Shown here: positions 15,780 to 25,296 of the stretch, one piece after another
How positions within the stretch are numbered: the stretch's first letter is position 1
How the letters are laid out: every line of letters starts with the position of its first letter
Origin: an uncultured Eubacteriales bacterium
GTDB lineage: Bacteria; Bacillota; Clostridia; Oscillospirales; UBA644
Assembly (NCBI GenBank): GCA_900547165.1
Contig: URFZ01000001.1
Coordinates: forward strand, 62,001 to 126,000
Direction: 5' to 3'
DNA length: 64,000 nucleotides
Notes under the pieces: model-generated
The model's database searches: none
Seen by the model: the letters and a program-made list of their open reading frames with translations, nothing else
Told to the model about the DNA's origin: nothing
Made by a program: the position numbers and the translations under genes

Positions 15780-16640
15780 ATGATACAACTTTATACGGAT
15801 ACTTCGGCAAACCTAACCTCGGACATAATCAAAGAATACGGCATAAAACTTGTTCCGTTCACATACCGCGTTGACGGAAAAGATTCTGACCAAAGCCCTG
15901 AGGGCGATTTCGACGGCAAAGCATTTTACGATGCCATGCGAAACGGAGCAATGGTGAAAACCTCAATGATAAACATTGTTGATTTTATGGACGGCTTCCG
16001 TGAAGCGCTTGACAAGGGCGACGATGTTCTTTACATAGGAATGTCGGGCGGTATCAGCGGCGCGGCACACGCGGCGTCCATTGCCGTAATGGAACTCGAA
16101 GACGAATACCCCGACCGCAAAATTGTTGCGATAGATACGTTTGCGGCATCTCTCGGAGAGGGACTGCTCGTTATCAAAGCGGCAAAAATGCTTGCGGCAG
16201 GGGTCGAACTTGAAAGAATAGTTGATATCATCGAAGAAGACCGCAACACGATGTGCCAATATTTCACGGTCGATGACCTTGAATACCTGAAACGAGGCGG
16301 AAGACTCAGCGGAATTGCCACGATAGTGGGCACTCTTCTTAAAATCAAACCTGTGCTCAAAGGAGACGAAGAAGGCAAAATAGTTTCCTGCGGCAAGGCA
16401 CGCGGCAGACAGGCGGCGCTTTTGATGCTTGCGGAAAAATATGAAAAACTCGCAAAAGATAAATCCTCGGAGATAGGCATAGCTCATGCGGACGCCCCCG
16501 AAGACGCGGAAATATTACTCAAAGAACTTCGCAAAAGAGGATTCACGGGCAAATGTTATAACGTCTGCTATGAACCCGTAACGGGCGCACACGTCGGTCC
16601 CGGGACCGTGGCGCTGTTCTTTCCGGGAACAGAAAAATAG
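15780..16640 (+). CDS. degV: DegV family fatty-acid-binding protein
   Basis: A 286-residue DegV protein. Family features: YTDTSANLTSDIIKEYG at the start, TSMINIVDFMDGFREAL, IGMSGGISGAAHAAS (ligand-contact loop with the conserved serine and glycine) and DDLEYLKRGGRLSG. DegV/FakB proteins bind a fatty acid and present it to the kinase FakA for phosphorylation, feeding exogenous fatty acids into phospholipids. No fakA gene is in the window, so partner assignment is inferential. The ribosome-binding site is weak (AAGGGA). It is monocistronic and followed by a cluster of hairpins. Confidence 0.92.
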   Translation: MIQLYTDTSANLTSDIIKEYGIKLVPFTYRVDGKDSDQSPEGDFDGKAFYDAMRNGAMVKTSMINIVDFMDGFREALDKGDDVLYIGMSGGISGAAHAASIAVMELEDEYPDRKIVAIDTFAASLGEGLLVIKAAKMLAAGVELERIVDIIEEDRNTMCQYFTVDDLEYLKRGGRLSGIATIVGTLLKIKPVLKGDEEGKIVSCGKARGRQAALLMLAEKYEKLAKDKSSEIGIAHADAPEDAEILLKELRKRGFTGKCYNVCYEPVTGAHVGPGTVALFFPGTEK

Positions 16641-16660
16641 AATATAAAGCAGCACAAATC

Positions 16661-16689
16661 GGTTCCGAAGACTGAAACTCTTCGGAACC
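16661..16689. repeat. Hairpin 1 of the degV-ppdK intergenic cluster
   Basis: GGTTCCGAAGA (16661-16671) pairs with TCTTCGGAACC (16679-16689). The last three bases belong also to hairpin 2, so the two structures compete. Confidence 0.7.
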
Positions 16690-16749
16690 GTATTCTTGTA
16701 ATCGAAAACCACGCGATAGTCGCGTGGTTTTCGATTACAAGAATACGGT
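16687..16749. repeat. 30-bp perfect inverted repeat, hairpin 2
   Basis: Bases 16687-16716 are perfectly complementary to 16720-16749 around a TAG loop. This is far longer than a normal intrinsic terminator and has no T-tract on either strand. It may be a bidirectional transcription barrier between convergent genes or a small palindromic repeat element. Confidence 0.75.
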
Positions 16750-16771
16750 GAGGATGACGAGCATCCTCACC
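16747..16771. repeat. Hairpin 3 of the degV-ppdK cluster
   Basis: GGTGAGGATG (16747-16756) pairs with CATCCTCACC (16762-16771). It shares its first three bases with the right arm of hairpin 2. Confidence 0.7.
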
Positions 16772-16817
16772 GTACATACGATAGGTCTATTCAGTTTTCC
16801 GCTGACGGGACGATAGC

Positions 16818-19445
16818 CTACTTTTGTTTAATAGCAGCCTGTGCAGCAGCAAGGCGAGCGATGGGAACGCGGAAGGGCGAGCAGGAAACGTAGTCGAGAC
16901 CGATCTTGTCGCAGAATTCAACAGAGGTCGGGTCGCCGCCGTGTTCGCCGCAGATGCCGCAGTGGAGCGACGGACGAACTTTCTTACCCTTTTCGATAGC
17001 CATTTCCATAAGAAGGCCTACTCCGGTCTGGTCAAGTTTCGCGAACGGGTCGTTCTCGAAAATCTTCGCTTCGTAGTATGCTTCAAGGAACTTGCCTGCG
17101 TCGTCACGGGAGAAGCCGTAAGTCATCTGGGTAAGGTCGTTGGTACCGAAGCAGAAGAATTCAGCCTCAGATGCGATCTGGTCTGCGGTAAGAGCAGCAC
17201 GCGGGATCTCGATCATCGTACCTACTTCGTACTTCATGTTGCTGCCGGCAGCCTTGATCTCTGCGTCAGCGGTCTCTACAACGACTTTCTTAACGAATTT
17301 AAGTTCTTTGATGTCGCCGATAAGCGGAATCATGATTTCAGGCTCAATGGTCCAATCCGGATGCTCTTTCAGAGTGTTGAGAGCGGCACGGATAACTGCC
17401 TTGGTCTGCATCTTTGCGATTTCCGGATAGGTAACAGCAAGACGACAGCCTCTGTGACCCATCATCGGGTTGAACTCGTGAAGAGATTCAATAATAGCCT
17501 TGATTTCTTCAACGGCCTTGCCCTTGGAATCAGCAAGTTTCTTGATGTCTGCTTCTTCGGTCGGAACGAACTCGTGAAGCGGCGGGTCAAGGAATCTGAT
17601 GGTTACGGGATCGCCTTCCATAGCCTCGTAAAGTTTTTCAAAGTCACCCTGCTGAAGAGGAAGAATCTTTTCAAGTGCTTCTTCTCTTTCTTCAACGGTG
17701 TCGGAGCAGATCATTTCTCTGAATGCCGCAATTCTGTCAGCTTCAAAGAACATGTGCTCGGTACGGCAAAGACCGATACCCTCTGCGCCGAGTTCGCGAG
17801 CTTTCTTCGCGTCGGTCGGGGTGTCTGCGTTGGTGCGGACTTTAAGTCTTCTGTACTTGTCAGCCCAAGCCATAACTCTGCCGAATTCGCCTGCGATGGT
17901 AGCGTCTACGGTCGGAATGATTCCGTCGTAAATGTTGCCGGTCGAACCGTCAATGGAGATATAATCACCCTCGTGGAACTCTTTGCCGCCGAGAGAGAAT
18001 TTCTTGTTTGCTTCGTCCATTGTGATGGCGGAGCAGCCGGATACGCAGCAGGAACCCATGCCGCGGGCAACAACTGCCGCGTGAGAGGTCATACCGCCGC
18101 GAACGGTGAGGATACCCTGAGAAGCCTTCATTCCGGTGATGTCTTCGGGAGAAGTTTCAAGACGGACGAGGATAACCTTTTCGCCTCTTGCTTTCCAAGC
18201 TTCCGCATCTTCTGCGGTGAAGACGATCTTGCCGCAGGCAGCTCCCGGAGAAGCGCCGAGGCCTTTGCCTATCGGAGTTGCAGCCTTGATTGCTTTTGCG
18301 TCAAACTGCGGGTGAAGCAGCGTGTCAAGGTTACGCGGGTCTATCATAAGAACAGCTTCCTGCTCGGTTCTCATGCCCTCGTCAACGAGGTCGCAAGCGA
18401 TTTTAAGAGCAGCCTGTGCGGTTCTCTTACCGTTTCTGGTTTGAAGCATGAAGAGTTTGCCGTGCTCAACGGTGAACTCCATATCCTGCATATCTCTATA
18501 ATGCTTTTCAAGAATGTCGCAAACTTCAACGAACTTCTTGTATGCTTCGGGGAATTTCTGCTCCATTTCGGAGATGTGCATCGGGGTACGAACGCCTGCA
18601 ACGACGTCTTCGCCCTGTGCGTTGGTCAGGAACTCGCCGAAAAGACCCTTGTTGCCGGTTGCGGGGTCGCGGGTGAACGCAACGCCGGTACCGCAATCGT
18701 CACCCATGTTACCGAATGCCATGGACTGAACGTTAACGGCAGTTCCCCAGGAGTAAGGGATGTCGTTGTCTCTTCTGTAAACGTTTGCTCTCGGGTTGTC
18801 CCACGAACGGAATACGGCTTTGATAGCGCCCATAAGCTGTTCTTTCGGGTCATCGGGGAAATCCGCGCCTATCTTTGCTTTGTATTCTGCTTTGAACTGA
18901 TGTGCAAGTTCTTTAAGGTCGTCGGCGCCGAGTTCAACGTCAAGCGTAACGCCCTTTGCAGCCTTCATCTTGTCGATGAGTTCTTCAAAATATTTCTTGC
19001 CGACTTCCATAACGACGTCGGAGTACATCTGGATAAATCTTCTGTAACAGTCCCAAGCCCATCTGGGGTTATTGGATTTTTTAGCTATAACATCAACAAC
19101 CTGCTCGTTAAGACCGAGGTTAAGGATGGTGTCCATCATACCGGGCATGGATGCTCTTGCACCGGAACGAACAGAAACGAGAAGCGGGTTTTCAAGGTCG
19201 CCGAATTTTTTGCCGGTGATGTTTTCCATCTTTGCGATGTATTCCATGATCTCAGCCTGAATTTCGGGGTTGATTACCTTGCCGTCTTCATAATACTGCG
19301 TGCAAGCCTCTGTGGAAATGGTAAAGCCCTGGGGAACGGGAAGTCCGAGGTTGGTCATCTCTGCGAGGTTGGCACCTTTACCGCCGAGAAGTTCTCTCAT
19401 TGTTCCGTTACCTTCGGTAAAAAGATAAACGTATTTTTTACCCAT
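16818..19445 (-). CDS. ppdK: Pyruvate, phosphate dikinase
   Basis: An 875-residue cytosolic enzyme that interconverts pyruvate + ATP + Pi and PEP + AMP + PPi; in anaerobic clostridia it often replaces or assists pyruvate kinase in glycolysis. Seen: N-terminal nucleotide domain (LLGGKGANLAEM, SVRSGARASMPGMMDTILNLG), the phosphohistidine loop GGMTSHAAVVARGMGSCCVSGC near residue 455, and the C-terminal PEP barrel with GLCRTEHMF and the catalytic CGICGEHGGDP. Full length for the family. ATG 19445 follows AGGAGGTATAAAC. It is monocistronic, with its own promoter. Codon use is strongly biased, consistent with high expression. Confidence 0.98.
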   Translation of the reverse strand: MGKKYVYLFTEGNGTMRELLGGKGANLAEMTNLGLPVPQGFTISTEACTQYYEDGKVINPEIQAEIMEYIAKMENITGKKFGDLENPLLVSVRSGARASMPGMMDTILNLGLNEQVVDVIAKKSNNPRWAWDCYRRFIQMYSDVVMEVGKKYFEELIDKMKAAKGVTLDVELGADDLKELAHQFKAEYKAKIGADFPDDPKEQLMGAIKAVFRSWDNPRANVYRRDNDIPYSWGTAVNVQSMAFGNMGDDCGTGVAFTRDPATGNKGLFGEFLTNAQGEDVVAGVRTPMHISEMEQKFPEAYKKFVEVCDILEKHYRDMQDMEFTVEHGKLFMLQTRNGKRTAQAALKIACDLVDEGMRTEQEAVLMIDPRNLDTLLHPQFDAKAIKAATPIGKGLGASPGAACGKIVFTAEDAEAWKARGEKVILVRLETSPEDITGMKASQGILTVRGGMTSHAAVVARGMGSCCVSGCSAITMDEANKKFSLGGKEFHEGDYISIDGSTGNIYDGIIPTVDATIAGEFGRVMAWADKYRRLKVRTNADTPTDAKKARELGAEGIGLCRTEHMFFEADRIAAFREMICSDTVEEREEALEKILPLQQGDFEKLYEAMEGDPVTIRFLDPPLHEFVPTEEADIKKLADSKGKAVEEIKAIIESLHEFNPMMGHRGCRLAVTYPEIAKMQTKAVIRAALNTLKEHPDWTIEPEIMIPLIGDIKELKFVKKVVVETADAEIKAAGSNMKYEVGTMIEIPRAALTADQIASEAEFFCFGTNDLTQMTYGFSRDDAGKFLEAYYEAKIFENDPFAKLDQTGVGLLMEMAIEKGKKVRPSLHCGICGEHGGDPTSVEFCDKIGLDYVSCSPFRVPIARLAAAQAAIKQK

Positions 19446-19494
19446 TTAGTTTATACCTCCTAATATTTCGGGTGTTTTCATATTTAACATATGG

Positions 19495-19523
19495 ATTATA
19501 TCATATATATACTTCAAAAACAA
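19495..19523 (-). promoter_or_regulatory. ppdK promoter
   Basis: TTGTTT (19523-19518), 17-nt spacer, TATAAT (19500-19495), about 50 nt upstream of the start codon. Confidence 0.65.
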
Positions 19524-19693
19524 GACATTTCCCCTCTTTTTAGTTTTTTTGTAACAAAAATTCTTTATACCCGGTCATTTTTCGCAAGCAAATTCTCCGA
19601 TGTTTACCCTGCTCCGAACGCAAAAAACAATTGCGCGGCAGGAAGAAAAAGTCAACAAATTTCAAAAAAATATCAAAATTATCGGCGTGGGTA

Positions 19694-19722
19694 TTTACAA
19701 AACGTGAATTTTGTTAGATAAT
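19694..19722 (+). promoter_or_regulatory. pth-mfd promoter
   Basis: TTTACA (19694-19699), 17-nt spacer, GATAAT (19717-19722). The rest of the 306-nt gap between ppdK and pth is AT-rich and shows no further structure. Confidence 0.55.
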
Positions 19723-19751
19723 ATATATAGCATTATTGTGGAGATATAAAT

Positions 19752-20324
19752 ATGGATTATATAATAGTCGGGCTGGGAAATCCCGGAAAAGAATATGAAA
19801 AAACGAGGCACAATGCGGGCAGAATAGCAATTGATCACATTGCGGAAAAGTACGGAATTAAGATAAACAAAATCAAGTTCAAAGGGCTTTACGGTCAAAC
19901 GGACATCGCCGGTAAAAAAGTGCTTTTGTTAAAGCCCGAAACATATATGAATCTTTCGGGAATATCCGTTTCGGAAGCGGCGGATTTCTATAAAGTTCCC
20001 GCCGAACATATCATTGTATTATGCGACGACATATCGCTTCCGACGGCAAAACTGCGCATAAGACGCGAGGGCAGCGCGGGAGGTCACAACGGGCTGAAAA
20101 GTATTATAAATATGCTCGAAACGCAGACTTTTCCGAGAATTAAAATAGGCGTTGCCGACCGTCCCGACAAAAACGAAGATCTTGCGGATTGGGTCTGCGG
20201 AAACTTTTCGAAAGAAGAAATGACGGCGATAGAGTCGAGACTTGACGATATATGCGAAGCGTGTGAAACAATAATCGGAGACGGTATCGACGGCGCAATG
20301 GCAAAATTCAATCAGAGGACCTAA
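19752..20324 (+). CDS. pth: Peptidyl-tRNA hydrolase
   Basis: A 190-residue Pth enzyme that frees tRNAs from peptidyl-tRNA dropped by stalled ribosomes. Seen: GLGNPGKEYEKTRHNAG with the catalytic His near residue 20, LLLKPETYMNLSG with the conserved Asn, DDISLPTAKLRIRREGSAGGHNGLKS with the catalytic aspartate region. GTGGAGAT precedes the ATG. The stop is separated from mfd by one nucleotide; the pth-mfd order is conserved in Firmicutes. Confidence 0.97.
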   Translation: MDYIIVGLGNPGKEYEKTRHNAGRIAIDHIAEKYGIKINKIKFKGLYGQTDIAGKKVLLLKPETYMNLSGISVSEAADFYKVPAEHIIVLCDDISLPTAKLRIRREGSAGGHNGLKSIINMLETQTFPRIKIGVADRPDKNEDLADWVCGNFSKEEMTAIESRLDDICEACETIIGDGIDGAMAKFNQRT

Positions 20325-20325
20325 A

Positions 20326-23300
20326 ATGGACAAACGGCTCGAATGCCTTGCGGGGCTCGAACAATTTCAGAAAATACAGCGTGCGGCGGAGGAGAGCAAG
20401 ACCTGCGCCGTTTTCGGCGTGAGCGAACAAAAACCGTACTTCACGGCGCTTATATCCGAACTGACAAAGAAAAAACTGTTCATTGTCGTTCCGAGCGAGG
20501 GCGACGTTGTGAAAACGCAGGCGGCAATGAACCGTCTTGCGGGAAAATCGCTTTCGTTCCCGACAAAAGATTATAACTTCCGAACGGTCGAATCTGTTTC
20601 GAGATTTGACGAAAACAGACGAATAGAAACGGTTGCGGCAATACGCAAAAAAGAGTTTTCGTCGGTTGTCATACCTGCGGAAGCTCTCTGCACGCTTGTC
20701 ATGCCGCCCGAGGATTACAGAGAAATGACGATACGTCCCGCCGACACGGTCGAGTTTGACAAAATAGCGGACATTCTCGTTTCTTTTGGCTATGAAAGAT
20801 TCAGTAACGTTACGGGGCAAGGACAGTTCAGCATAAGAGGCGGTATTGTGGATATTTTCCCTCCGTCTGAGGCACAGCCTTACAGAATAGAGTTCTGGGA
20901 CAACGACGTTGACACGGTGTCGCTGTTCGACGTCAATACACAGCGCAGAACAGAGCCTGTTGACGGTGTTAGGATAACGCCCGCAAAAGAATACCGTGCG
21001 GAAATCGCCGAAAAACTGCTTGAAGCAATAACCCCGTTTGAGGGTAACGAATATGCGGACGAAGATGCGGAAAAATTACGCGGCGGCATTCTTCCGAAGC
21101 ATGACCGCTGGCTGCCCGCCTGCTACGGAAAAGCCGCGAATATTCTTGATTATGCGGACAAAGACACGACCGTTGTATTTTTTGAATACAACGCCTGCAT
21201 GGAAGCGGTCGATGGCTTTGCTTCAAGGCTGAAAGAAGACATAAAAACGCTTTCGGAAGAGGGCTACCCGTTCCTGAATGCGCCGTATTGCTTCGACGAA
21301 GAAAGAATAGTTTCAAAATTATCCTCCCCCATTGTGTTCGAAACGCTTCCGAGGTCATTGAACGACTTAAAACTTGACGAACTTGCGGAAATAAAACTGT
21401 TTCCGACAGCGGTATCAAACACAGCATCGTTGCAAGAAGACGTTCTGAATTATCTCGACGGGAAATATAAAGTTTTCATCGTTGCGGCAAACGAGGAGCA
21501 CGCAAAAGAACTGAAAAAAGAGTTCGGGAACGATGAAAACCTCGATATTTCGACGGGAGACTTGCCTTGGGGCTTCATTTGTCCAGAACAAAAGACCGCG
21601 GTTTTCAGTTTCGGGCAGAAAAAACAACTTAAAAAGCCGCCGAAATCACGATTCAAGCGCGGCGAAGCGATAAAGAACTTTTCCGATATAAATGTCGGAG
21701 ATTATGTTGTTCACGTCAATTACGGCATAGGCGTTTACGACGGAATACACAAGGTCGAATCGGGCGGCATCATCAACGACTATATACGCCTGAAATTTGC
21801 GGGAACGGACGTTCTCTATTTTCCGTGTTCGCAGCTTGACCAGATATCAAAATACACGGTCGGAGACAGCGGCGTCAAAGTCAAACTGAACAAACTCGGC
21901 GGCAACGACTGGCAAAGAACAAAGGCAAAAGTAAAACATTCCGTCAAAGACCTTGCAAAAGAACTCATTGCACTTTACGACGTGCGCAGAAAAATCAAAG
22001 GGCACGCATTTTCGCCCGATACGGAATTGCAGAAAGATTTTGAAGCGATGTTCGAGTTTGAGGAGACGGAAGACCAAACAAGAAGCATTGCGGAAATCAA
22101 AAAGGATATGGAATCCGACGTGCCGATGGACAGACTTCTTTGCGGAGACGTCGGGTTCGGGAAGACGGAAGTTGCGATAAGAGCAATTTTCAAGTGCGTA
22201 TGCGACAACTATCAGGTGGCGTTTTTGGCGCCGACAACGATACTTGCATATCAGCACTATCAGACGCTCATCAAAAGGCTCGGCGATTATCCCGTCAGCG
22301 TGGAACTGCTTTCACGTTTCAGAACGCCGACGCAGCAGAAAAAAATTCTTGAAGGCGTCCAAAAAGGCAAGGTCGAGATACTTGTCGGAACGCACAGAAT
22401 GCTTCAAAAGGACGTGCGGTTCAAAAAACTCGGGCTTATAGTTGTTGACGAAGAGCAGAGGTTCGGCGTTGCACACAAGGAACATCTGAAAGAGATGTCA
22501 AAGAGCGCCGATGTGCTGACGCTTTCGGCAACGCCGATTCCGAGGACGCTCAATATGTCAATGTCGGGCATACGCGACATTTCCGTGCTGACGGAAGCGC
22601 CGCATAACAGATACCCCGTCACCACCTATGTTGCGGAGTACGACATAGGCATAATCGTTGATGCGATAAAGCGTGAAGTTGCGCGCGGCGGACAATGTTT
22701 TTATCTGCACAACCGCATTGACACGATATATAAAGCGGCAAATCTCCTTTACGAAAAAACAGGGTTCCGCATACAGGTAGCGCACGGAAAGATGTCGCAG
22801 GAGGACCTTTCCGAAATATGGACGGCGCTTGTAAACGGCGAGATCGACGTTTTGGTATGCACGACAATAATTGAGACGGGCGTTGACGTGCCGAACTGCA
22901 ACACGCTTATAATCGAAGACGCAGACAGGCTCGGACTTGCGCAGTTGCATCAGATAAGGGGGCGCGTCGGCAGAAGCGACAGAAGAGCGTATGCGTATTT
23001 CACGTTCAGAAAAGGCAAAACGCTTTCCGCGGACGCATACAAACGACTGATGACCATCAGGGAGTTCACGGAATTCGGTTCGGGACTGAAAATTGCAATG
23101 CGCGACCTTGAAATACGCGGTGCGGGCAATGTGCTCGGAGCGGAACAGAGCGGACACATGATGACGGTCGGCTTTGATATGTATATGAAACTGCTTGAAG
23201 ACGCGGTGGCGGAAGAACGCGGCGAAACGGTAACGGCAAGCGACTGCGCCGTTGACATCAAGGTCAACGCATATATTCCCGACACATATATCCGAGATAT

Positions 23301-23685
23301 GGAAACGCGTGTTGAAATATACAAGTTGATAGCGGGAATGGCGACGGACGAAGACGAGAGCGACATAGTGGACGAACTTATCGACCGATTCGGAGAACCG
23401 CCGAAAGAAGTCATGACACTTATCGCCATATCAAAGATAAGAATGCTCGGCATACGCTGCGGCGCGTCGAGACTCGAGCAAAAGGACAACACCGTTATCA
23501 TATACCTTGACGCGCAGCCCGATTGGGACGCTGTTTCGGAAGTCTCGGCGGCATTTCCGAAAAGAGTTTTCTATACCCCCGCGCAAAAGCCGTATTTCAC
23601 TTTGAAAACCGCAGAACCGATAAAAGATGTGCAACAATTCTTAGTAAAATTATCGCTTCCGGTAGACAAAAAAGGCGAAGAGTGA
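20326..23685 (+). CDS. mfd: Transcription-repair coupling factor Mfd
   Basis: A 1119-residue SF2 translocase that removes RNA polymerase stalled at lesions and recruits UvrA. Domains in order: UvrB-homology region (about 1-330, with GQGQFSIRGGIVDIFPPSEA), RNA polymerase-interacting CarD-like domain (about 460-550, DYVVHVNYGIGVYDGI), helicase core with Walker A GDVGFGKTEVAIRAIFK (about 605) and DEEQRFG, GRVGRSDR motif VI, and the C-terminal TRCF domain. Slightly shorter than the E. coli protein (1148), normal for Clostridia. AGAGGA serves as the ribosome-binding site inside the pth 3' end. Confidence 0.97.
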   Translation: MDKRLECLAGLEQFQKIQRAAEESKTCAVFGVSEQKPYFTALISELTKKKLFIVVPSEGDVVKTQAAMNRLAGKSLSFPTKDYNFRTVESVSRFDENRRIETVAAIRKKEFSSVVIPAEALCTLVMPPEDYREMTIRPADTVEFDKIADILVSFGYERFSNVTGQGQFSIRGGIVDIFPPSEAQPYRIEFWDNDVDTVSLFDVNTQRRTEPVDGVRITPAKEYRAEIAEKLLEAITPFEGNEYADEDAEKLRGGILPKHDRWLPACYGKAANILDYADKDTTVVFFEYNACMEAVDGFASRLKEDIKTLSEEGYPFLNAPYCFDEERIVSKLSSPIVFETLPRSLNDLKLDELAEIKLFPTAVSNTASLQEDVLNYLDGKYKVFIVAANEEHAKELKKEFGNDENLDISTGDLPWGFICPEQKTAVFSFGQKKQLKKPPKSRFKRGEAIKNFSDINVGDYVVHVNYGIGVYDGIHKVESGGIINDYIRLKFAGTDVLYFPCSQLDQISKYTVGDSGVKVKLNKLGGNDWQRTKAKVKHSVKDLAKELIALYDVRRKIKGHAFSPDTELQKDFEAMFEFEETEDQTRSIAEIKKDMESDVPMDRLLCGDVGFGKTEVAIRAIFKCVCDNYQVAFLAPTTILAYQHYQTLIKRLGDYPVSVELLSRFRTPTQQKKILEGVQKGKVEILVGTHRMLQKDVRFKKLGLIVVDEEQRFGVAHKEHLKEMSKSADVLTLSATPIPRTLNMSMSGIRDISVLTEAPHNRYPVTTYVAEYDIGIIVDAIKREVARGGQCFYLHNRIDTIYKAANLLYEKTGFRIQVAHGKMSQEDLSEIWTALVNGEIDVLVCTTIIETGVDVPNCNTLIIEDADRLGLAQLHQIRGRVGRSDRRAYAYFTFRKGKTLSADAYKRLMTIREFTEFGSGLKIAMRDLEIRGAGNVLGAEQSGHMMTVGFDMYMKLLEDAVAEERGETVTASDCAVDIKVNAYIPDTYIRDMETRVEIYKLIAGMATDEDESDIVDELIDRFGEPPKEVMTLIAISKIRMLGIRCGASRLEQKDNTVIIYLDAQPDWDAVSEVSAAFPKRVFYTPAQKPYFTLKTAEPIKDVQQFLVKLSLPVDKKGEE

Positions 23686-23723
23686 TATAATTAAAGATAT
23701 AAATATATTTCACGGAGGACAAA

Positions 23724-24965
23724 ATGAAATTCAAAAGGATAGTATCCGCGCTTCTTGTTCTCGCATCCGCGTTGGCAGTTGCGACCTCGTGCAAAAAAGA
23801 AGACCCGGAACCGGATCTCATATCGTTCAATATCAGTACATCGTCAACGGAAACGACCAATGAACTCCGTGCAGATGACGGCAGCGTTATAATGACGGCG
23901 GAAGAACTCAAATCGGCATTCAACTTCTTCTCGCAGTATTTGAGAGATTACTATTACAATCAATATCTGATCTATTCAAGTTATTATTCAATCAAGGATT
24001 TCTCTACGTTCCTTTCATCGACTGCGTCAAGTTCAAGCACAATGACATTTGAAGCGGTTATGAGACAGGACGCAACAGATAGGTTTACAAGTTACATTAC
24101 CTGCAAAAAAGAGTTCGTTGATCTCGGATTGTCTTTTACGGATGAAGAACAAAAGAAGATAGACGAAGATCACAACGACAGAGTCGCACAACTGAACAAA
24201 AACGACAGTTCGACAGTATCGTCCGCCTGCCAAAAACTCGGAATAACGCAGGATCAGTTCAAAGATTATATCACCGTTACAAGTTACAGAAGAGATAAGA
24301 TAGCCGATTACTACTACGGGGAAAAAGGCAAAGAGCCGATAACGGAAGAAGATCTGAAAAACAACTACGATAAAAATTATACCAGAATTAAAGCTATAAT
24401 TTTGGCAACGACCGACGATGACGGAAAAACGCTTACGGACGACAAGTTGCAGGCAGTCAAAGACAAAGTGGCAAAAATCGAAGCGCAGGCAAAAAAGAAA
24501 GGCGCCGACTTTGAAAAACTTTTGGATGAGTATTCGGAAAATGCTTACGATATTTCAAAAATCACAGGAGACGACAACATAAAAACAGCAAAAGAATATA
24601 ACGCGCATTTCAGAGACATCGGATTTCTGTACAACGAAAACGGCTATGAACAGATTTTCTACAAATCACAATCCATTGCGGTTCCGAGCGAAATAATGGA
24701 CGCGGCAGAGAGCATGAAAGTCGGAGATGTTACTACCGTAACCGTCAGCAGCGGCGGTATCTGGATAATCAAGAAATACGACATCAACGAAAAAGAAAGT
24801 TTTTATACGGATGTTAAGGAAGATATTCGCGCAAATATGACAAACACAAAGTTCAACACACTTCTCAAACAATGGGAAACGGAACTCAGTTACTCGTTCA
24901 ACAACACGGTAAAAGACAAGTATCTTGACCCCAACGCGAGAGATTCTGTTTTCGTTTCTAAATAA
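23724..24965 (+). CDS. PpiC/SurA-like peptidyl-prolyl isomerase lipoprotein
   Basis: A 413-residue exported protein: signal peptide with lipobox ATSC (cysteine 23), a helical N-terminal chaperone-like part rich in aromatic residues, and a parvulin-type region (about 205-360) ending with SMKVGDVTTVTVSSGGIWIIKKYDI, then a C-terminal helix. This arrangement is that of PrsA/SurA-type foldases, which help secreted proteins fold at the membrane surface. The catalytic parvulin core is divergent, so chaperone activity may dominate. It follows mfd by 38 nt with ACGGAGGA; the same order occurs in other Clostridia. Confidence 0.85.
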   Translation: MKFKRIVSALLVLASALAVATSCKKEDPEPDLISFNISTSSTETTNELRADDGSVIMTAEELKSAFNFFSQYLRDYYYNQYLIYSSYYSIKDFSTFLSSTASSSSTMTFEAVMRQDATDRFTSYITCKKEFVDLGLSFTDEEQKKIDEDHNDRVAQLNKNDSSTVSSACQKLGITQDQFKDYITVTSYRRDKIADYYYGEKGKEPITEEDLKNNYDKNYTRIKAIILATTDDDGKTLTDDKLQAVKDKVAKIEAQAKKKGADFEKLLDEYSENAYDISKITGDDNIKTAKEYNAHFRDIGFLYNENGYEQIFYKSQSIAVPSEIMDAAESMKVGDVTTVTVSSGGIWIIKKYDINEKESFYTDVKEDIRANMTNTKFNTLLKQWETELSYSFNNTVKDKYLDPNARDSVFVSK

Positions 24966-24973
24966 TTAAAAAG

Positions 24974-25007
24974 AGGGAATGTAAAAACTCGTATTTTTAC
25001 ATTCCCT
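24974..25007 (+). terminator. Terminator of the pth-mfd-PpiC operon
   Basis: A 14-bp stem (24974-24987 with 24994-25007), loop CTCGTA, then a T-rich flank. Confidence 0.9.
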
Positions 25008-25066
25008 TTATATTATTTTTCGGGTAGGCTGAGCGTTAAACATATGCTCAACACTGCAACAAAAGC

Positions 25067-25098
25067 AAAATCCCGAACACATTTGCATTCGGGATTTT
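25067..25098 (-). terminator. tRNA-Thr terminator
   Basis: AAAATCCCGAA (right arm complement 25088-25098) pairs with 25067-25077, directly after the CCA end of the tRNA, and is followed on the minus strand by TTTTGCTTTTG. Confidence 0.8.
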
Positions 25099-25174
25099 TG
25101 GAGCTGATGATCGGAGTCGAACCGACGACCTCATCCTTACCAAGGATGCACTCTACCTACTGAGCTACATCAGC
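25099..25174 (-). tRNA. tRNA-Thr (anticodon GGT)
   Basis: Minus-strand cloverleaf of 76 nt: acceptor GCTGATG with CATCAGC, D-arm AGCTCAGTAGGTAGAGT, anticodon stem CATCC/GGATG with loop TTGGTAA (anticodon GGT), T-arm with GGTTCGACTCC, discriminator T and a genomically encoded CCA. It reads ACC and ACU codons. It is a single-gene unit with its own promoter and terminator. Confidence 0.97.
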
Positions 25175-25186
25175 GTTACCTTGAAT

Positions 25187-25215
25187 ATTATACATTATAA
25201 AAGGGATTTTGTCAA
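25187..25215 (-). promoter_or_regulatory. tRNA-Thr promoter
   Basis: TTGACA (25215-25210), 17-nt spacer, TATAAT (25192-25187): full consensus, about 13 nt from the mature 5' end. Confidence 0.88.
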
Positions 25216-25296
25216 TAGCAAAATGTGAAAAAAAACCGATAAAACTCCCATGTCAAAAATTTATTTTTGAAATCAATTGAAACGGAGGATATACAG

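Noticed and set aside
16824..19463. An uninterrupted 879-codon frame on the plus strand opposite ppdK
   Set aside because: It mirrors the codon bias of ppdK on the other strand, has no ribosome-binding site at its start, and its product has no domain pattern. ppdK itself is certain.
25031..25266. Mobile-element attachment site at the tRNA-Thr 3' end
   Set aside because: No integrase or direct repeat of the tRNA end is visible; the repeat-like DNA there is the terminator hairpin.
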